From Helicobacter_B zhangjianzhongii (lineage in GTDB: Bacteria; Campylobacterota; Campylobacteria; Campylobacterales; Helicobacteraceae): DNA of 64,000 nucleotides. A program made the position numbers and the translations under genes. The DNA is taken from positions 1 through 64,000 of the forward strand of contig NZ_JANURN010000004.1 in assembly GCF_030249855.1 (NCBI RefSeq). Direction: 5' to 3'. The notes under the pieces were generated by a model, which saw only the letters and a list, made by a program, of their open reading frames with translations, made no database searches and was not told the origin of the DNA. Positions 18,147-27,498 of this stretch are shown piece after piece (within the stretch, counting starts at the first letter, position 1; every line of letters begins with the position of its first letter).

Positions 18147-19220
18147 ATGACCTACCCCTTGCGATCTCGCTCCACGCTGCTAGGCAATTATGTCTTTTGG
18201 CTTGGAAAATTCTTTATCCACAAAATCACCACTCTCTCCAACCGCCATATCCACGACTCAAGCACTCTAAGCAAAAGTCTAGATTCTATCCGCGATGCCA
18301 CGAGCCTAGCCCACTTAACCGAGTCTATCAAGCAAGCCAGAAATAGCGGTATGACAGGGATCAACACCTACGCTCTGCCACTTTTGCGACTCGGGAGATT
18401 TTTGCAGGATTCTAGGATACAGGATTTAGAAGAGATTGATGAAGTTTTTTTAGCAGAGTTTATCACCCTAAGCACCGCTAGACTCTCTAATGCCACTAAA
18501 CGCAACTACCGCATAGCACTAATCGGCTTTTTTGGCTTTATTGATAAGCACAATGAAGATGAATCAGGCAAATCCTATATCTTTAACATCGAGCTAAAAA
18601 ACCTAGCCGGCACGCGTGGCAAAAGCGGCGTGAAGCTCCCGACCTTTTTAAAGACTGATGAGCTAGAGCGGTTTTTACACTCTATTGATACCACGCCCTT
18701 GCCTGCTAAAACCCAAGCTAGAGATCGCTTGATTGTAAAGTTTATCATCTACACCGGGATCCGCGTAAGCGAGGCGATCAATCTCCAAGCACAAAAGGTA
18801 ATCCAAGAAAACGATGTCTTTATGCTAACCATTCAAGGCAAAGGCGATAAATACCGCGTGGTGATGATCAAAGCCTCGCATATCAAGCAGCTTTTGCACA
18901 GCTGGCTTACTCTGCGAGAAGAAATCCCAAATATCCAGAGCAATCTGCTTTTTTGCAACAAAAAAGGCAAGCCCCTAAGCCAGCCCTATGTCTATGGGAT
19001 CGTGCGTAAAATGCTCTTAAACATTGGGATAAAAAAGGAAAAAATGGGCGCACATATGCTGCGCCACTCCTTTGCCACCTTGCTCTATCAAAAGCACAAA
19101 GACTTAGTCCTAGTCCAAGAAGCCCTAGGACACGCAGATCTAAACACAAGTAGAATCTACACACACTTTGACAAAGACCGACTTATAAAAGCCGTGGATA
19201 TTATGGATTCTCTACACTAG
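18147..19220 (+). CDS. xerH: Tyrosine recombinase XerH (chromosome dimer resolution)
   Basis: XerH is the single tyrosine recombinase that acts at difH with FtsK in Helicobacter and Campylobacter. The catalytic set is visible: 'IYTGIRVSEAINL' (first Arg), 'IQGKGDKYRVV' (Lys), 'HMLRHSFATLL' (His and second Arg) and 'LGHADLNTSRIYTHF' (His and nucleophile Tyr). I choose ATG 18147 (357 residues): AAGG precedes it at the right distance, whereas the first ATG overlaps a TATAAT. The 'WLGKFFIHKITTLSN' segment near the N-terminus resembles the XerH-specific N-domain. I saw no convincing dif site nearby. Confidence 0.9.
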   Translation: MTYPLRSRSTLLGNYVFWLGKFFIHKITTLSNRHIHDSSTLSKSLDSIRDATSLAHLTESIKQARNSGMTGINTYALPLLRLGRFLQDSRIQDLEEIDEVFLAEFITLSTARLSNATKRNYRIALIGFFGFIDKHNEDESGKSYIFNIELKNLAGTRGKSGVKLPTFLKTDELERFLHSIDTTPLPAKTQARDRLIVKFIIYTGIRVSEAINLQAQKVIQENDVFMLTIQGKGDKYRVVMIKASHIKQLLHSWLTLREEIPNIQSNLLFCNKKGKPLSQPYVYGIVRKMLLNIGIKKEKMGAHMLRHSFATLLYQKHKDLVLVQEALGHADLNTSRIYTHFDKDRLIKAVDIMDSLH

Positions 19221-19266
19221 CTACAAATCCTAGAATCCACTTTTTGCAGCATATTAAGGAGGCGCA

Positions 19267-19908
19267 ATGATTGAGCTAACTGACTCGACAAACAAGCTAG
19301 ATTCCATCTCGCTACAAACCTTGCACCAAAAGCTACACGACATAGTAGAAACACTCCAAGCCATCATTATCTCGCACGCGCCATCAAGCCAAGAGCTAAT
19401 GCACGCTAGAATCCACCTAGAGCGCACAGCCCCACTCTTGCAAAAAGACATTGAAGTCATTTTGGTGTGTCAAGAAGATATGCGCACGCTTAACCTAGAA
19501 TCTATGGGTAAAGACTATGCCACAGATGTGCTAAGCTTCCCGCTTGCACCGCTAGATATGCCCAAGCAAGATCCTACAAGCCTAGATCATAAAGCCAGCG
19601 CAACAAGCGCGATTGCTACCGCTCCGCAAATCCCAGAATCCAAAAAATCCCCACAGCCCCCACCAATCCCACTAGGAAGTATTGTGATAAACCTACCCCT
19701 AGCCACAAGCATAAGCGATGAGCGCGCCCATAGTCTCTGTGATGAATTATGCCTGCTCTTTTTGCACGGATTATTGCATTTACTAGGTTTTGACCACGAG
19801 AGCGACAATGGCGAGCAACGCGCACTAGAATCTATGCTCCTTAGCGCACTTGCACTGCCAAGCAGTCTTATTGACCGCACACTTATGCCACCCATATCAA
19901 CACAATAA
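19267..19908 (+). CDS. ybeY: Endoribonuclease YbeY (rRNA maturation)
   Basis: YbeY is a zinc endoribonuclease involved in 16S rRNA 3' maturation and ribosome quality control. The diagnostic metal motif HGLLHLLGFDHE (H-x3-H-x5-H) is near residue 168, and 'MGKDYATDVLSFPL' is the conserved core strand region. At 213 residues it is longer than most family members. The extra length is a Pro/Ser/Ala-rich insertion between the DVLSFP strand and the 'GSIVINLPLA' strand, with PESKKSPQPPPIPLG. The ATG follows AAGGAGGCGCA. Confidence 0.92.
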   Translation: MIELTDSTNKLDSISLQTLHQKLHDIVETLQAIIISHAPSSQELMHARIHLERTAPLLQKDIEVILVCQEDMRTLNLESMGKDYATDVLSFPLAPLDMPKQDPTSLDHKASATSAIATAPQIPESKKSPQPPPIPLGSIVINLPLATSISDERAHSLCDELCLLFLHGLLHLLGFDHESDNGEQRALESMLLSALALPSSLIDRTLMPPISTQ

Positions 19909-20160
19909 ATGCGTAGAATCTAAACATCTATCCACGATTGTATAACAAATATTCCCCAATCTTGCCTATGATCACAGGCACTTCTCCACTATACATAAAA
20001 ATCCCATTATAAAATGTGTTAAAACTACACAAAATCCCAAATGCATTTTGTAAATTTTTGTGCATTAAGCCGAAATCCCCTACACTAGATTTGCGATTGC
20101 TTAAAGGCAGTCCCAATGCTAGGCTACACCACGCCATATCACAACTCACAAGGAGAGAGT

Positions 20161-21354
20161 ATGAATGTTTTAGTTGTCAATTGCGGAAGCTCATCGTTGA
20201 AATTTCAGCTCATACAAACAAGCACGACCAAGGTGCTAGCTTCAGGGATATGCGATAGAATCGGTCTTGATGGAAGTGAGATAAACTACAAAAACGACAA
20301 GGGAGAAAAACTCAGCACAAAAACCCCCATAGAATCCCACGCCAAAGCCATACAGCTTGTCTTGCAGCACCTAGTCGATAAAGGCGCGGTAGGTTCATTA
20401 GCAGAGATTTCTGCCGTGGGACATAGACTTGTGCATGGTGGAGAGTATTTCAAAGAATCTGTGCTTATTGATGAAAAAGTCTTAAGCGAAGTTGCTGAAT
20501 GCTCTATGCTAGCTCCACTGCACAATCCTGCTAATATCATCGGCGTGCGAGCGTGCCAAGAGCTTATGCCAAATGTCCCTATGGTCGGTGTCTTTGACAC
20601 AGCTTTCCACCAAAGTATGCCGCCAAAAGCCTACACCTATGGCGTGCCTTATGAGTGGTATGAGAAGCATAAAGTGCGTAGATATGGCTTCCACGGCACA
20701 AGCCATAAATATGTCTCCCGTAGGACAGCGGAATACTTAGGGCTAGATTATCATAGCTCCAAAATCATCGTATGTCACCTAGGCAATGGCTCTTCTATCT
20801 GTGCGGTGAAAAATGGCAAATCTGTGGATACAAGTATGGGGCTAACTCCGCTTGAAGGGTTGATTATGGGGACAAGAAGCGGGGATCTAGATCCAGCCAT
20901 TTTAGAATATATCGCCGATAGAGAAAAACTAAGCACCAAAGAAATCGTGAATATTTTAAACAAAAAATCCGGTGTGCTTGGTATCTCTGGTCTATCAAGC
21001 GACTTTAGAGATCTCTTAGATGCAGATCTCAAGGGCGATGAGCGCGCCAAACTTGCACGCGCGGCATTTGCCTATCGTGTCTTAAAATACATCGGCTCTT
21101 ATTGCGCGGTGCTTATTGGTGTAGATGCCATTAGCTTCTGTGGCGGTGTGGGTGAAAATGCCAAGTTTATCCGCGGAATGATTGTAGAGCATTTGGAGTT
21201 TTTAGGCGTGAAGCTCGATACTGAAGCCAACAATGCCTGCGGACAAGAAGCCATCATTTCAACCCCGGATTCTAAAGTCAAAGTATGCGTGATCCCAACA
21301 AATGAGGAGCTAATCATCGCTCAAGATACAGAAGCGATCGTCTCAAAGCTCTAG
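20161..21354 (+). CDS. ackA: Acetate kinase AckA
   Basis: AckA interconverts acetyl phosphate plus ADP with acetate plus ATP. The start is ATG 20161, preceded by AAGGAGAGAGT; the more upstream in-frame ATG (20116) lies in non-conserved sequence. Signature blocks are 'VNCGSSSLKFQL', 'RYGFHGTSHKYVS', 'GLIMGTRSGDLDP' and 'FCGGVGENA', and 397 residues is standard. The usual partner pta is not next to it: upstream is a 250-bp gap then ybeY, downstream an isochorismatase-fold gene. Confidence 0.96.
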   Translation: MNVLVVNCGSSSLKFQLIQTSTTKVLASGICDRIGLDGSEINYKNDKGEKLSTKTPIESHAKAIQLVLQHLVDKGAVGSLAEISAVGHRLVHGGEYFKESVLIDEKVLSEVAECSMLAPLHNPANIIGVRACQELMPNVPMVGVFDTAFHQSMPPKAYTYGVPYEWYEKHKVRRYGFHGTSHKYVSRRTAEYLGLDYHSSKIIVCHLGNGSSICAVKNGKSVDTSMGLTPLEGLIMGTRSGDLDPAILEYIADREKLSTKEIVNILNKKSGVLGISGLSSDFRDLLDADLKGDERAKLARAAFAYRVLKYIGSYCAVLIGVDAISFCGGVGENAKFIRGMIVEHLEFLGVKLDTEANNACGQEAIISTPDSKVKVCVIPTNEELIIAQDTEAIVSKL

Positions 21355-21388
21355 GCACACGACAAAGGGCATAATTTAAGGACATAAA

Positions 21389-21982
21389 ATGGAGCATTTT
21401 TCTTATGGATTGTTTGGGCTAGATTCTAGTGCGCTTGTAGTTATTGATGTGCAAGAAAAGCTTGTGCCTGCGATGTGGGAGTCTTCTCGCATTATCCATA
21501 AGACAAACACCCTGCTTGCCGGAGCAGCCGCCTTGCAAATCCCAATCCTTATCACCGAGCAATATCCAAAAGGTCTAGGCAGCACCGATCCTAGAATCCA
21601 CTTTCACCCCACCCTAGCACCGCACCCAGCGGAATCCAGCACACCGCAAGCCCTTGTGCTAGAGAAAGTCTCTTTTAGCATTTTTGGCGATGAGCAAATT
21701 ACTGCACATATACAATCCCTTGGCGTGCGAAATCTGCTTATTTGCGGCATAGAGAGCCATATCTGTGTGCTGCAAAGTGTCCTGCACGCACGCAAACTCG
21801 GCTTTGAAGTATGGGTGGCAAATGACGCTCTAAGCTCACGCGATCCAGCCAATCACCACAATGCCCTGCAGCTTATGGCAGATTCTGGAGCAAAGATCAC
21901 AAATGTAGAATCCATACTCTTTGGTGCTATGCACACCGCCAAGCACCCAAGCTTCAAAACACTAAGCGCACTTATCAAATAA
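21389..21982 (+). CDS. Isochorismatase-family cysteine hydrolase
   Basis: This is a cytosolic hydrolase of the isochorismatase/nicotinamidase fold. The expected catalytic triad is present as Asp20 ('LVVIDVQEKL'), Lys93 ('LVLEKVSFS') and Cys126 ('ICGIESHICVLQS'), and the cis-peptide region 'GIESH' is intact. At 197 residues it is close to YcaC/YecD-type members. The substrate cannot be told from sequence; PncA-type zinc ligands are not evident. A CCTAGAATCCACTTTCAC repeat copy encodes 'PRIHFHP' in the loop near residue 68. It lies 34 bases after ackA, possibly in one transcript. Confidence 0.85.
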   Translation: MEHFSYGLFGLDSSALVVIDVQEKLVPAMWESSRIIHKTNTLLAGAAALQIPILITEQYPKGLGSTDPRIHFHPTLAPHPAESSTPQALVLEKVSFSIFGDEQITAHIQSLGVRNLLICGIESHICVLQSVLHARKLGFEVWVANDALSSRDPANHHNALQLMADSGAKITNVESILFGAMHTAKHPSFKTLSALIK

Positions 21983-22271
21983 CCGCCCCCGCTTTACTTC
22001 TCTCCCCCACATACACACAAACCACGCTAAAGCCTATCTATTTCATCTCCTTGCATTTATCCCAATCCCACAACTTTCCTTTGTGTTTGTAGATTACTAA
22101 ACAAGCGCGGTCTTTACTTGTTTTCTAAAGAAACTTCGCTTCGCTCGTTTTGCCACGCTTTGTCTTGCGCCAAAGCTCGCAATGACCATAAAAAGGGCGT
22201 TATTTGAAAAAGTGGATTCTAGTGTGAAAGCTCAAATTGTCATCGCGAGCCTTACGCTACGCTATCTCTTC

Positions 22272-22309
22272 TGTCATCGCGAGCGAGTGAAGCGAGCGTG
22301 GCAATCCAT
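22272..22309. repeat. Module B copy, TGTCATCGCGAG...CGTGGCAATCCAT
   Basis: The flanks TGTCATCGCGAG and GCGTGGCAATCCAT surround a core CGAGTGAAGCGAGC. A half copy (TGTCATCGCGAGCC) lies just upstream at about 22238. The core again can fold on itself (GCGAG...). Confidence 0.65.
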
Positions 22310-22318
22310 AGCACAAAC

Positions 22319-22350
22319 CTAGAATCCACTTTTTCAAAAGTGGATTCTAG
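22319..22350. repeat. Perfect inverted pair of CTAGAATCCACTTTT between convergent genes
   Basis: The arms 22319-22333 and 22336-22350 are exact 15-nt reverse complements with a two-base loop. T-runs occur within the arms, so either transcript could form a stem here. It lies between two genes transcribed toward each other, a natural position for a bidirectional terminator. Confidence 0.75.
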
Positions 22351-22539
22351 CATCGTCTCAATTCTAAACGAGCCAGCAAAGGATTCTAGGATTGCTAAAA
22401 ACTTCGTTTGTGGATTACTAAAGAAGCTGCGGCTTCGCCTTGCTTTGCCGCGCCACTGCTGGCGCAGTGTCTCGCAAGTGAGAGAAAAAGGGCGTTATTT
22501 CAAAAGTGGATTCTAGGGCTGGCTAGCCCTAGCACGCCG

Positions 22540-24948
22540 CTAAAAGTCCATTTGCACAGAGATATAATATCTCCTACCTTCACGGATATAGTTGTAGGCA
22601 TTAGCGTAGTTGTAGTTTGGTGTGCTAGTAGTGGTATAGCGTTGATAATCCACAAAATTGACATTAAAGAGATTATACACCGCGGCATTTATGCGTAAGC
22701 GGTCGCTCACGCGGTAGTATGCGCCCAAGTGGGTTAGGGCAATTGGCTTGTAGTATGCCCCAAGTGTCGCAGCTGCAGTCCCTGCGATATTAGGATCGCC
22801 ACGATAAATCCCGGCTTTATACTCTTGGCGGATATACGCGCCAAAGTGCCTGCTATCATAGTTGATAGAGGCAGTGAAATTATGCAGAGGCACATTCTGC
22901 AAGCGCGTGCCAATCGCCTTTTTGTCTTGGGATTTGGTGATCTCTGTGAGGGTGAAAGTGTAGGCGGCATTTAGCCCTATCGTGCCATAGCCCACGCTAA
23001 TTGGCTTAATAGCAAGCGAAGTCTCCGCGCCATAGCTTATAGCCTCATCGACATTAACATAGCTTGAGCAAGAGCTAGCCCCACAGGTAAAGCCATTGAT
23101 CACCTGTCCTTGGCTCACACTTGGAGTGGTGGAGATCCTATCAGTAAAGTTAGTGTAAAAGCCCGTGATAGAAGCAGAGAAGTAGGGATTATCGCTTAGG
23201 GCGGATAATTCATAGTTGATACTAGATTCTGGCTTTAGGTTTGGATTGCCATAGGTGTGGGTTGATCCTTGTCCGCTTAGGTTGGCTATGCCATTGATGA
23301 GATTGGGCAGGGCTGGGGTTTTATACCCTGTGGAGATCCCACCTTTGAAAGCGAGCCACCCGCGCTTTATAGCATTATAAGAGAGATAGACTCTAGGGCT
23401 GGCATTACCCCCAAAGATAGAGTTGAAATTCCCTCGTATGCCTGCTGTCAAAAACAAGCGGTCATATACGCCTAGCTCGCCCTCGCCAAAGATCGCACCA
23501 ATATGCTGATCTTGGGTCGCGCTTTTGCCCCCTACTTGGAAGATTTTGTCCCTAAAGGTGTTATACCAATACCGCCCGCCTAGGCTTGCATTTAGCCCAA
23601 TATGATCGCCAAAGGCAAAAAACGCATTGCTTTTGTGATCGATGATTATATCTTGGCTCTCTAGCTCTCTGCTATCGCCTGCGCTCACGCCATTTGTCGG
23701 TGCTGCGGCAGCGGCTTTTGGCACATAGCGGTTGGGATTAGCAGTGAAGTTATACTGCAAACTTGAATCTGTGCTAAAGGTTTGAAAAGTGGATTCTAGG
23801 CTATCGTGGTAATGCCCCTTATGTGCGGCAACCACATTAAGCCGATAGAAATCCATTTCACTGCCATAGCCATTTGCTGCTTGCTTGTCTTGCTCGCTGC
23901 CTGTGCCATCGGCTTTGTAAGTGCCTAGGAGTCCTTGAGAGTTGTCGTAATTTTGCTGTGAGTAGTCAATATCGAGATATGCGGAGTTTCTAGGCTTGCC
24001 TCCCACTTCTGCTAGCTCGCTCCAGCTTAGCCTGCCTCCCACATTGTAGCTAGAAAATGGAGCTAGCCCTACGATAGTATTTCTACCAGCAGTGGATTGA
24101 GACTCCTGCCCATTTGACACAGATGGGTATTTAGAGAGATTGGTGCTAGGGACAAACTCTCTGTTGTATTGCCGCCCTCGCAATGATAATCCCCAATTTT
24201 TCGCTTCATTCAAGGGACCTGCGGTGTAGAAATTAAACCCTTGCGTATTGCCAAAGGATTTATTCTCTTGGAAAGTATAGTCATAGCCAAAGCTAGCTCC
24301 CCATTTATCATATCTCTGCTTGGTGATGATATTGACCACACCGCCGATCGCATCGCTGCCATAGAGCGTGGAGGCAGGACCTCGCACGACTTCTATTTTT
24401 TCTATCATAGAGAGTGGAGGCATAAAGCTCGTGGTAGAGTCACCAAAGCCATTGGGGAAAAGGCTAGAATCCGCATTTACGCGCTTGCCATCGATTAGCA
24501 CAAGTGTGTAGGAGCTTGGCATACCGCGGATAGAGATACCATAGCCCCCTGTTTTGCTCACACTAGCATCTATGCTCACGCCCGGCACATTTGCCAAAGC
24601 CTCTGCTAGATCGCGCACAGGGCGAGAGGCGATGTCTTGGGGGCTTACTACAGAAATTGAAGCTGGGGCTAGCAAGTGGCTTTGGTGGAAGCCGCTTGCA
24701 GTAACGACCTGCTCGGCTAGCATTTTTGTCTCTAGGCTAGAGCTGCCTTGATCGTGTTGCGGTTGTGTGGATTCTTTGCGAGCTTTTTGGGCTACTTCTT
24801 GGGACATTGCTTGGGAGGCGTCTTGATATGGCTGCTTGGCTTCATCTGGCTGGGCTAGAAGCAGCAATGGAGCAAGCAGCAAAAAGCAAGAGTTCCTATG
24901 CGTTATTATCGTATAGAGTGGGCGATTGATTGGGGGTGGAGTTTTCAT
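22540..24948 (-). CDS. TonB-dependent outer-membrane receptor
   Basis: This is an outer-membrane beta-barrel receptor for an iron chelate, haem, cobalamin or similar ligand. Residues 1-37 form a signal sequence with a long hydrophobic run ('CFLLLAPLLLLAQP'). The plug domain shows 'VTASGFHQSHLLAPASISVV', 'LAEALANVPGVSID', 'SIRGMPSSYTLVLIDGKRVN' and 'IEVVRGPASTLYGSDAIGGV', the CirA/FepA-like pattern. The barrel ends '...YYISVQMDF' with terminal Phe. The 802-residue length is normal. AAGGATATGT precedes the ATG. The AT-rich upstream region has Fur-box-like TGATTATTAAAAA sequence. The ligand is not identifiable from sequence. Confidence 0.93.
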   Translation of the reverse strand: MKTPPPINRPLYTIITHRNSCFLLLAPLLLLAQPDEAKQPYQDASQAMSQEVAQKARKESTQPQHDQGSSSLETKMLAEQVVTASGFHQSHLLAPASISVVSPQDIASRPVRDLAEALANVPGVSIDASVSKTGGYGISIRGMPSSYTLVLIDGKRVNADSSLFPNGFGDSTTSFMPPLSMIEKIEVVRGPASTLYGSDAIGGVVNIITKQRYDKWGASFGYDYTFQENKSFGNTQGFNFYTAGPLNEAKNWGLSLRGRQYNREFVPSTNLSKYPSVSNGQESQSTAGRNTIVGLAPFSSYNVGGRLSWSELAEVGGKPRNSAYLDIDYSQQNYDNSQGLLGTYKADGTGSEQDKQAANGYGSEMDFYRLNVVAAHKGHYHDSLESTFQTFSTDSSLQYNFTANPNRYVPKAAAAAPTNGVSAGDSRELESQDIIIDHKSNAFFAFGDHIGLNASLGGRYWYNTFRDKIFQVGGKSATQDQHIGAIFGEGELGVYDRLFLTAGIRGNFNSIFGGNASPRVYLSYNAIKRGWLAFKGGISTGYKTPALPNLINGIANLSGQGSTHTYGNPNLKPESSINYELSALSDNPYFSASITGFYTNFTDRISTTPSVSQGQVINGFTCGASSCSSYVNVDEAISYGAETSLAIKPISVGYGTIGLNAAYTFTLTEITKSQDKKAIGTRLQNVPLHNFTASINYDSRHFGAYIRQEYKAGIYRGDPNIAGTAAATLGAYYKPIALTHLGAYYRVSDRLRINAAVYNLFNVNFVDYQRYTTTSTPNYNYANAYNYIREGRRYYISVQMDF

Positions 24949-25277
24949 ACATATCCTTTGTATTTGTGCAATAGCGTTTTATCACATTTACAATACTGCA
25001 AATGATTATTAAAAACTTTGGCATAGTAGTGAAGCAAAAATGAAATATAACTTAAAAAATAAAAGTTTTTCTTATTATTATAGTTAGTCCTGTGCCTAAG
25101 CCATATCACACCGCGCCAAACTAAGCACGCCAGATTCTAGTGAGCCAAGCAAAGCCACAACAGCAAAGCAAAAACCCAGCTTAAAAATACAAAAAATCAC
25201 GACTAAAACAAGGATATAAGAATGTGCAGTCAAAGAATCTAAATATGCAGAGAGCCGCTAGGGCAGCGGCTCTTGTA
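24949..25277. promoter_or_regulatory. AT-rich upstream region of the TonB receptor, possible Fur-controlled
   Basis: No gene is seen. From about 24990 to 25085 the DNA is very AT-rich with runs such as AATGATTATTAAAAA and AAGTTTTTCTTATTATTATAG. These resemble the TAATAAT-type arrays bound by Helicobacter Fur, and the downstream gene is a TonB receptor, so iron control is plausible but unproven. The remaining part (25086-25277) is featureless apart from an AGATTCTAG copy. Confidence 0.35.
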
Positions 25278-26348
25278 TTACGCCTTTTTCTCGCTAACGA
25301 TTTCTACGATATTATCACCCACCATTACAGCGATTTTCTCCATAAACTCTGCCGGACTTGTGAAGCCCACACAAGAGCAGTTAATTTCACCTAGGACATA
25401 TTTGTCCTTGCCGTTTTCATCAGTATCTAGGATAAAGTCTGCTGTCCAAATTAGTGGCAGATCATAGTTGCCAAGCTTTGTGCGGATCTCTGGGAGCTGG
25501 ACTAAAAACCAATCAATGAGTGATTGCCAGTCTTTAGGCTCATCATAGCGGTATTTCGCCCCACTAAAGAGTGTCGCAGAGAAAGCATCGCCCCCTTCAG
25601 CAGGCTTTTTATGCACGACATATACAGGCGTTTTATAGAGCATTAGGATTCTAATCTCACCCTCTTTAATGCGCGGCAAAAAGGTCATATCCACAAGCAT
25701 TCCATTATCACCGATGATGTATTGCTCGCAAAAATCCATAAACTCCCCAAGCTTGCGCGTTTCAGTGTGATTGTCTTTAGCCTCTGTGCAGATGATTGTC
25801 GTATCTAGCGGGAGAGATTCTAGCTTGCCATAATCGCTTGCGGATTCTAGCCGCACGCGCCAGATCCCTTCCCCTGTGGAGCCGCGATTTTGCTTCAAAA
25901 CACGCTCACCTTTGGCAAGGCTTTTGGGAAAAGTGCTTTTAAAAGTCGCAATATCGTAGTAGGCATAAGTATCATCAGGCACAAGATCTGTGCTAGCTAG
26001 CTTTGTAAGCGCGTCTTTTGCCCCATAGCCGATCATCGCATCTGGGTGAGACATACCTACAAGCCCATCATTGCAAAGCTTGCGTAGCACATCAAAGTAG
26101 AGTTTCTCTTCTTTCAAATTCCCCGGATTTACGCGCGATACATAGCCATCAGCACTCTCCCTAACGCGCTCATAAATCGCATTGCGCTCGCTCTCATTGC
26201 GCAAAATATCATCGGTGAAAAACACCACCTCCGCATTCCAGCCCTTTGCTTTAAGCGCATTGACCATAGGCATAGTGTCTTTTCTATATCCATCAGGTCC
26301 CTTATCACTCCCGCCTTTTGCTTCAAAAAACACAATGTTCTTTTTCAT
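25278..26348 (-). CDS. Cj0069-family protein, ATP-grasp-like
   Basis: The sequence resembles the Campylobacter 'Cj0069 family', which looks like a diverged ATP-grasp protein. Supporting segments are 'VFFEAKGGSDKGPDGYRKDT' at the N-terminus, 'VLKQNRGSTGEGIWRVRLE' (a K-x-x-x-G-x-x-G-x-G loop like the ATP-grasp glycine loop) and a late acidic metal-site-like stretch 'TADFILDTDENGKDKYVLGE' with 'INCSCVG'. No substrate is known to me. I choose ATG 26348 (356 residues), correctly spaced from AAAGGAG; a GTG immediately before it is too close. It stands alone between the TonB receptor and a conserved unknown. Confidence 0.75.
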   Translation of the reverse strand: MKKNIVFFEAKGGSDKGPDGYRKDTMPMVNALKAKGWNAEVVFFTDDILRNESERNAIYERVRESADGYVSRVNPGNLKEEKLYFDVLRKLCNDGLVGMSHPDAMIGYGAKDALTKLASTDLVPDDTYAYYDIATFKSTFPKSLAKGERVLKQNRGSTGEGIWRVRLESASDYGKLESLPLDTTIICTEAKDNHTETRKLGEFMDFCEQYIIGDNGMLVDMTFLPRIKEGEIRILMLYKTPVYVVHKKPAEGGDAFSATLFSGAKYRYDEPKDWQSLIDWFLVQLPEIRTKLGNYDLPLIWTADFILDTDENGKDKYVLGEINCSCVGFTSPAEFMEKIAVMVGDNIVEIVSEKKA

Positions 26349-26431
26349 CACAACTCCTTTACATAAAGTGGATTCTAGGATACCACAAAACAGCCAAAAA
26401 CAAAATATCCCACCGCGCCAAATTTGCCACG

Positions 26432-27421
26432 CTAAAACACAATTTGTAGATTCTGCATATCTTTATATTCTTTGCTTACATCACTAAAGCGTTGATGAAA
26501 ATGCTTATAATGCCTGCTTAGCTCTGTGGCTAGCTCTTGGAATCTTGGGCGCGGAAGCTCGCTTGCTGCATCTAGGCAGACATTTGTGAAGTGCTGGTCA
26601 TCTGGATCGTGCAAGGCTGCTTTAAATCTCTCAAAATACCTATCCACAAGTGCCTTTTGCTCGGCTTGCTCTTGTTCTTTTTCTTGTAGCTCTTCAAGCA
26701 TTTCTTGTAGCTCTTTGATAGACATTCCTAGTAACGCTCCCTTGCTATATGCAGCCGTTAAGGCTAGGATACTTTGGATCACAGAGAGCTTTTCTGGGCT
26801 GTGATCATAGAAGCTTTTATAGTTGGATTCTAGCTCATCTGGCATATACTCTTTGATCATCGATAGCTTGATATGCGCAAGATCGCAGATCTCATCAAGA
26901 TAGGCTGGGTCTTTGGACTTTTGATAAATATCCCTTAGCATAGGCAAGTCATCTTTACGCGCTAGATAATACTCCATAAGCGTGTCGCGCTCTTCTTCAG
27001 GGAGTGAGCTTAGATTGTCCTTTAGCTCTAATAGCCAGATTTCTTGTAGCTCACGGATTTTTATACGCACCATTTTTTCCACTTTAGCAAGCTTTACCCC
27101 GGGCAAAGCAGAGAGCAGGAGATTTGCTAGCTCACGCACAGAGTATAGATCGATATAATTATCTATCTCTTCATACAGCTTGCACAAATCCCGCCCGATC
27201 AGTGCGATGGTCTCTGGCATAATAGTCGTGCTTTTTTTGCGTAGATTCTCGTGCTCTGGGCTAGTCTCTAGCACATCTTGGGCTTGCAGGATAAACTCTC
27301 TTGCTATATCTTGATAGAGCTTCAAAATACGCTCATCGCTCATCGCTGATAGCTCATCTTGCTTGTATCCTTTGTTTTTAAGGTATTGCAACATTAGCGA
27401 TATATCAAACTGCGCATACAT
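26432..27421 (-). CDS. Conserved hypothetical alpha-helical protein
   Basis: I do not recognise this family. The 329-residue product is soluble, acidic and almost entirely helical. It begins 'MYAQFDISLMLQYLKNKGYK', has no signal peptide or membrane segment, and contains an acidic helix 'LEELQEKEQEQAEQKALVD' (about 240-260) likely to be coiled coil. The C-terminus has clustered aromatic and basic residues ('LSRHYKHFHQRFSDVSKEYK'). It is divergent from hemB, with a short shared upstream region, so it may be expressed with housekeeping genes. Codon use matches neighbours. Confidence 0.7.
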   Translation of the reverse strand: MYAQFDISLMLQYLKNKGYKQDELSAMSDERILKLYQDIAREFILQAQDVLETSPEHENLRKKSTTIMPETIALIGRDLCKLYEEIDNYIDLYSVRELANLLLSALPGVKLAKVEKMVRIKIRELQEIWLLELKDNLSSLPEEERDTLMEYYLARKDDLPMLRDIYQKSKDPAYLDEICDLAHIKLSMIKEYMPDELESNYKSFYDHSPEKLSVIQSILALTAAYSKGALLGMSIKELQEMLEELQEKEQEQAEQKALVDRYFERFKAALHDPDDQHFTNVCLDAASELPRPRFQELATELSRHYKHFHQRFSDVSKEYKDMQNLQIVF

Positions 27422-27498
27422 AGCCTAGCCCCAAATCTTTACAATATTTTTATAAAAGCAGTGCTATATTACCACATTTAATCTATGCAAGGCTCAAT

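Larger units (their letters stand above)
21983..22539. repeat. Intergenic region packed with interspersed repeats
   Basis: No gene is supported between the plus-strand hydrolase and the minus-strand TonB receptor, which converge here. The region holds TTCTAAAGAAACTTCG (22126), GTGGATTCTAG copies, a TGTCATCGCGAG...CGTGGCAATCCAT element (22272-22309), a perfect inverted pair of CTAGAATCCACTTTT (22319-22350) and GAGCCAGCAAAGGATTCTAG (about 22369), which also occurs inside the ABC-F gene near 48060. Confidence 0.8.

Noticed and set aside
22120..22540. Remnant of an insertion sequence or prophage
   Set aside because: No transposase-like frame, terminal inverted repeats of IS type or target duplication; the content is interspersed short repeats.
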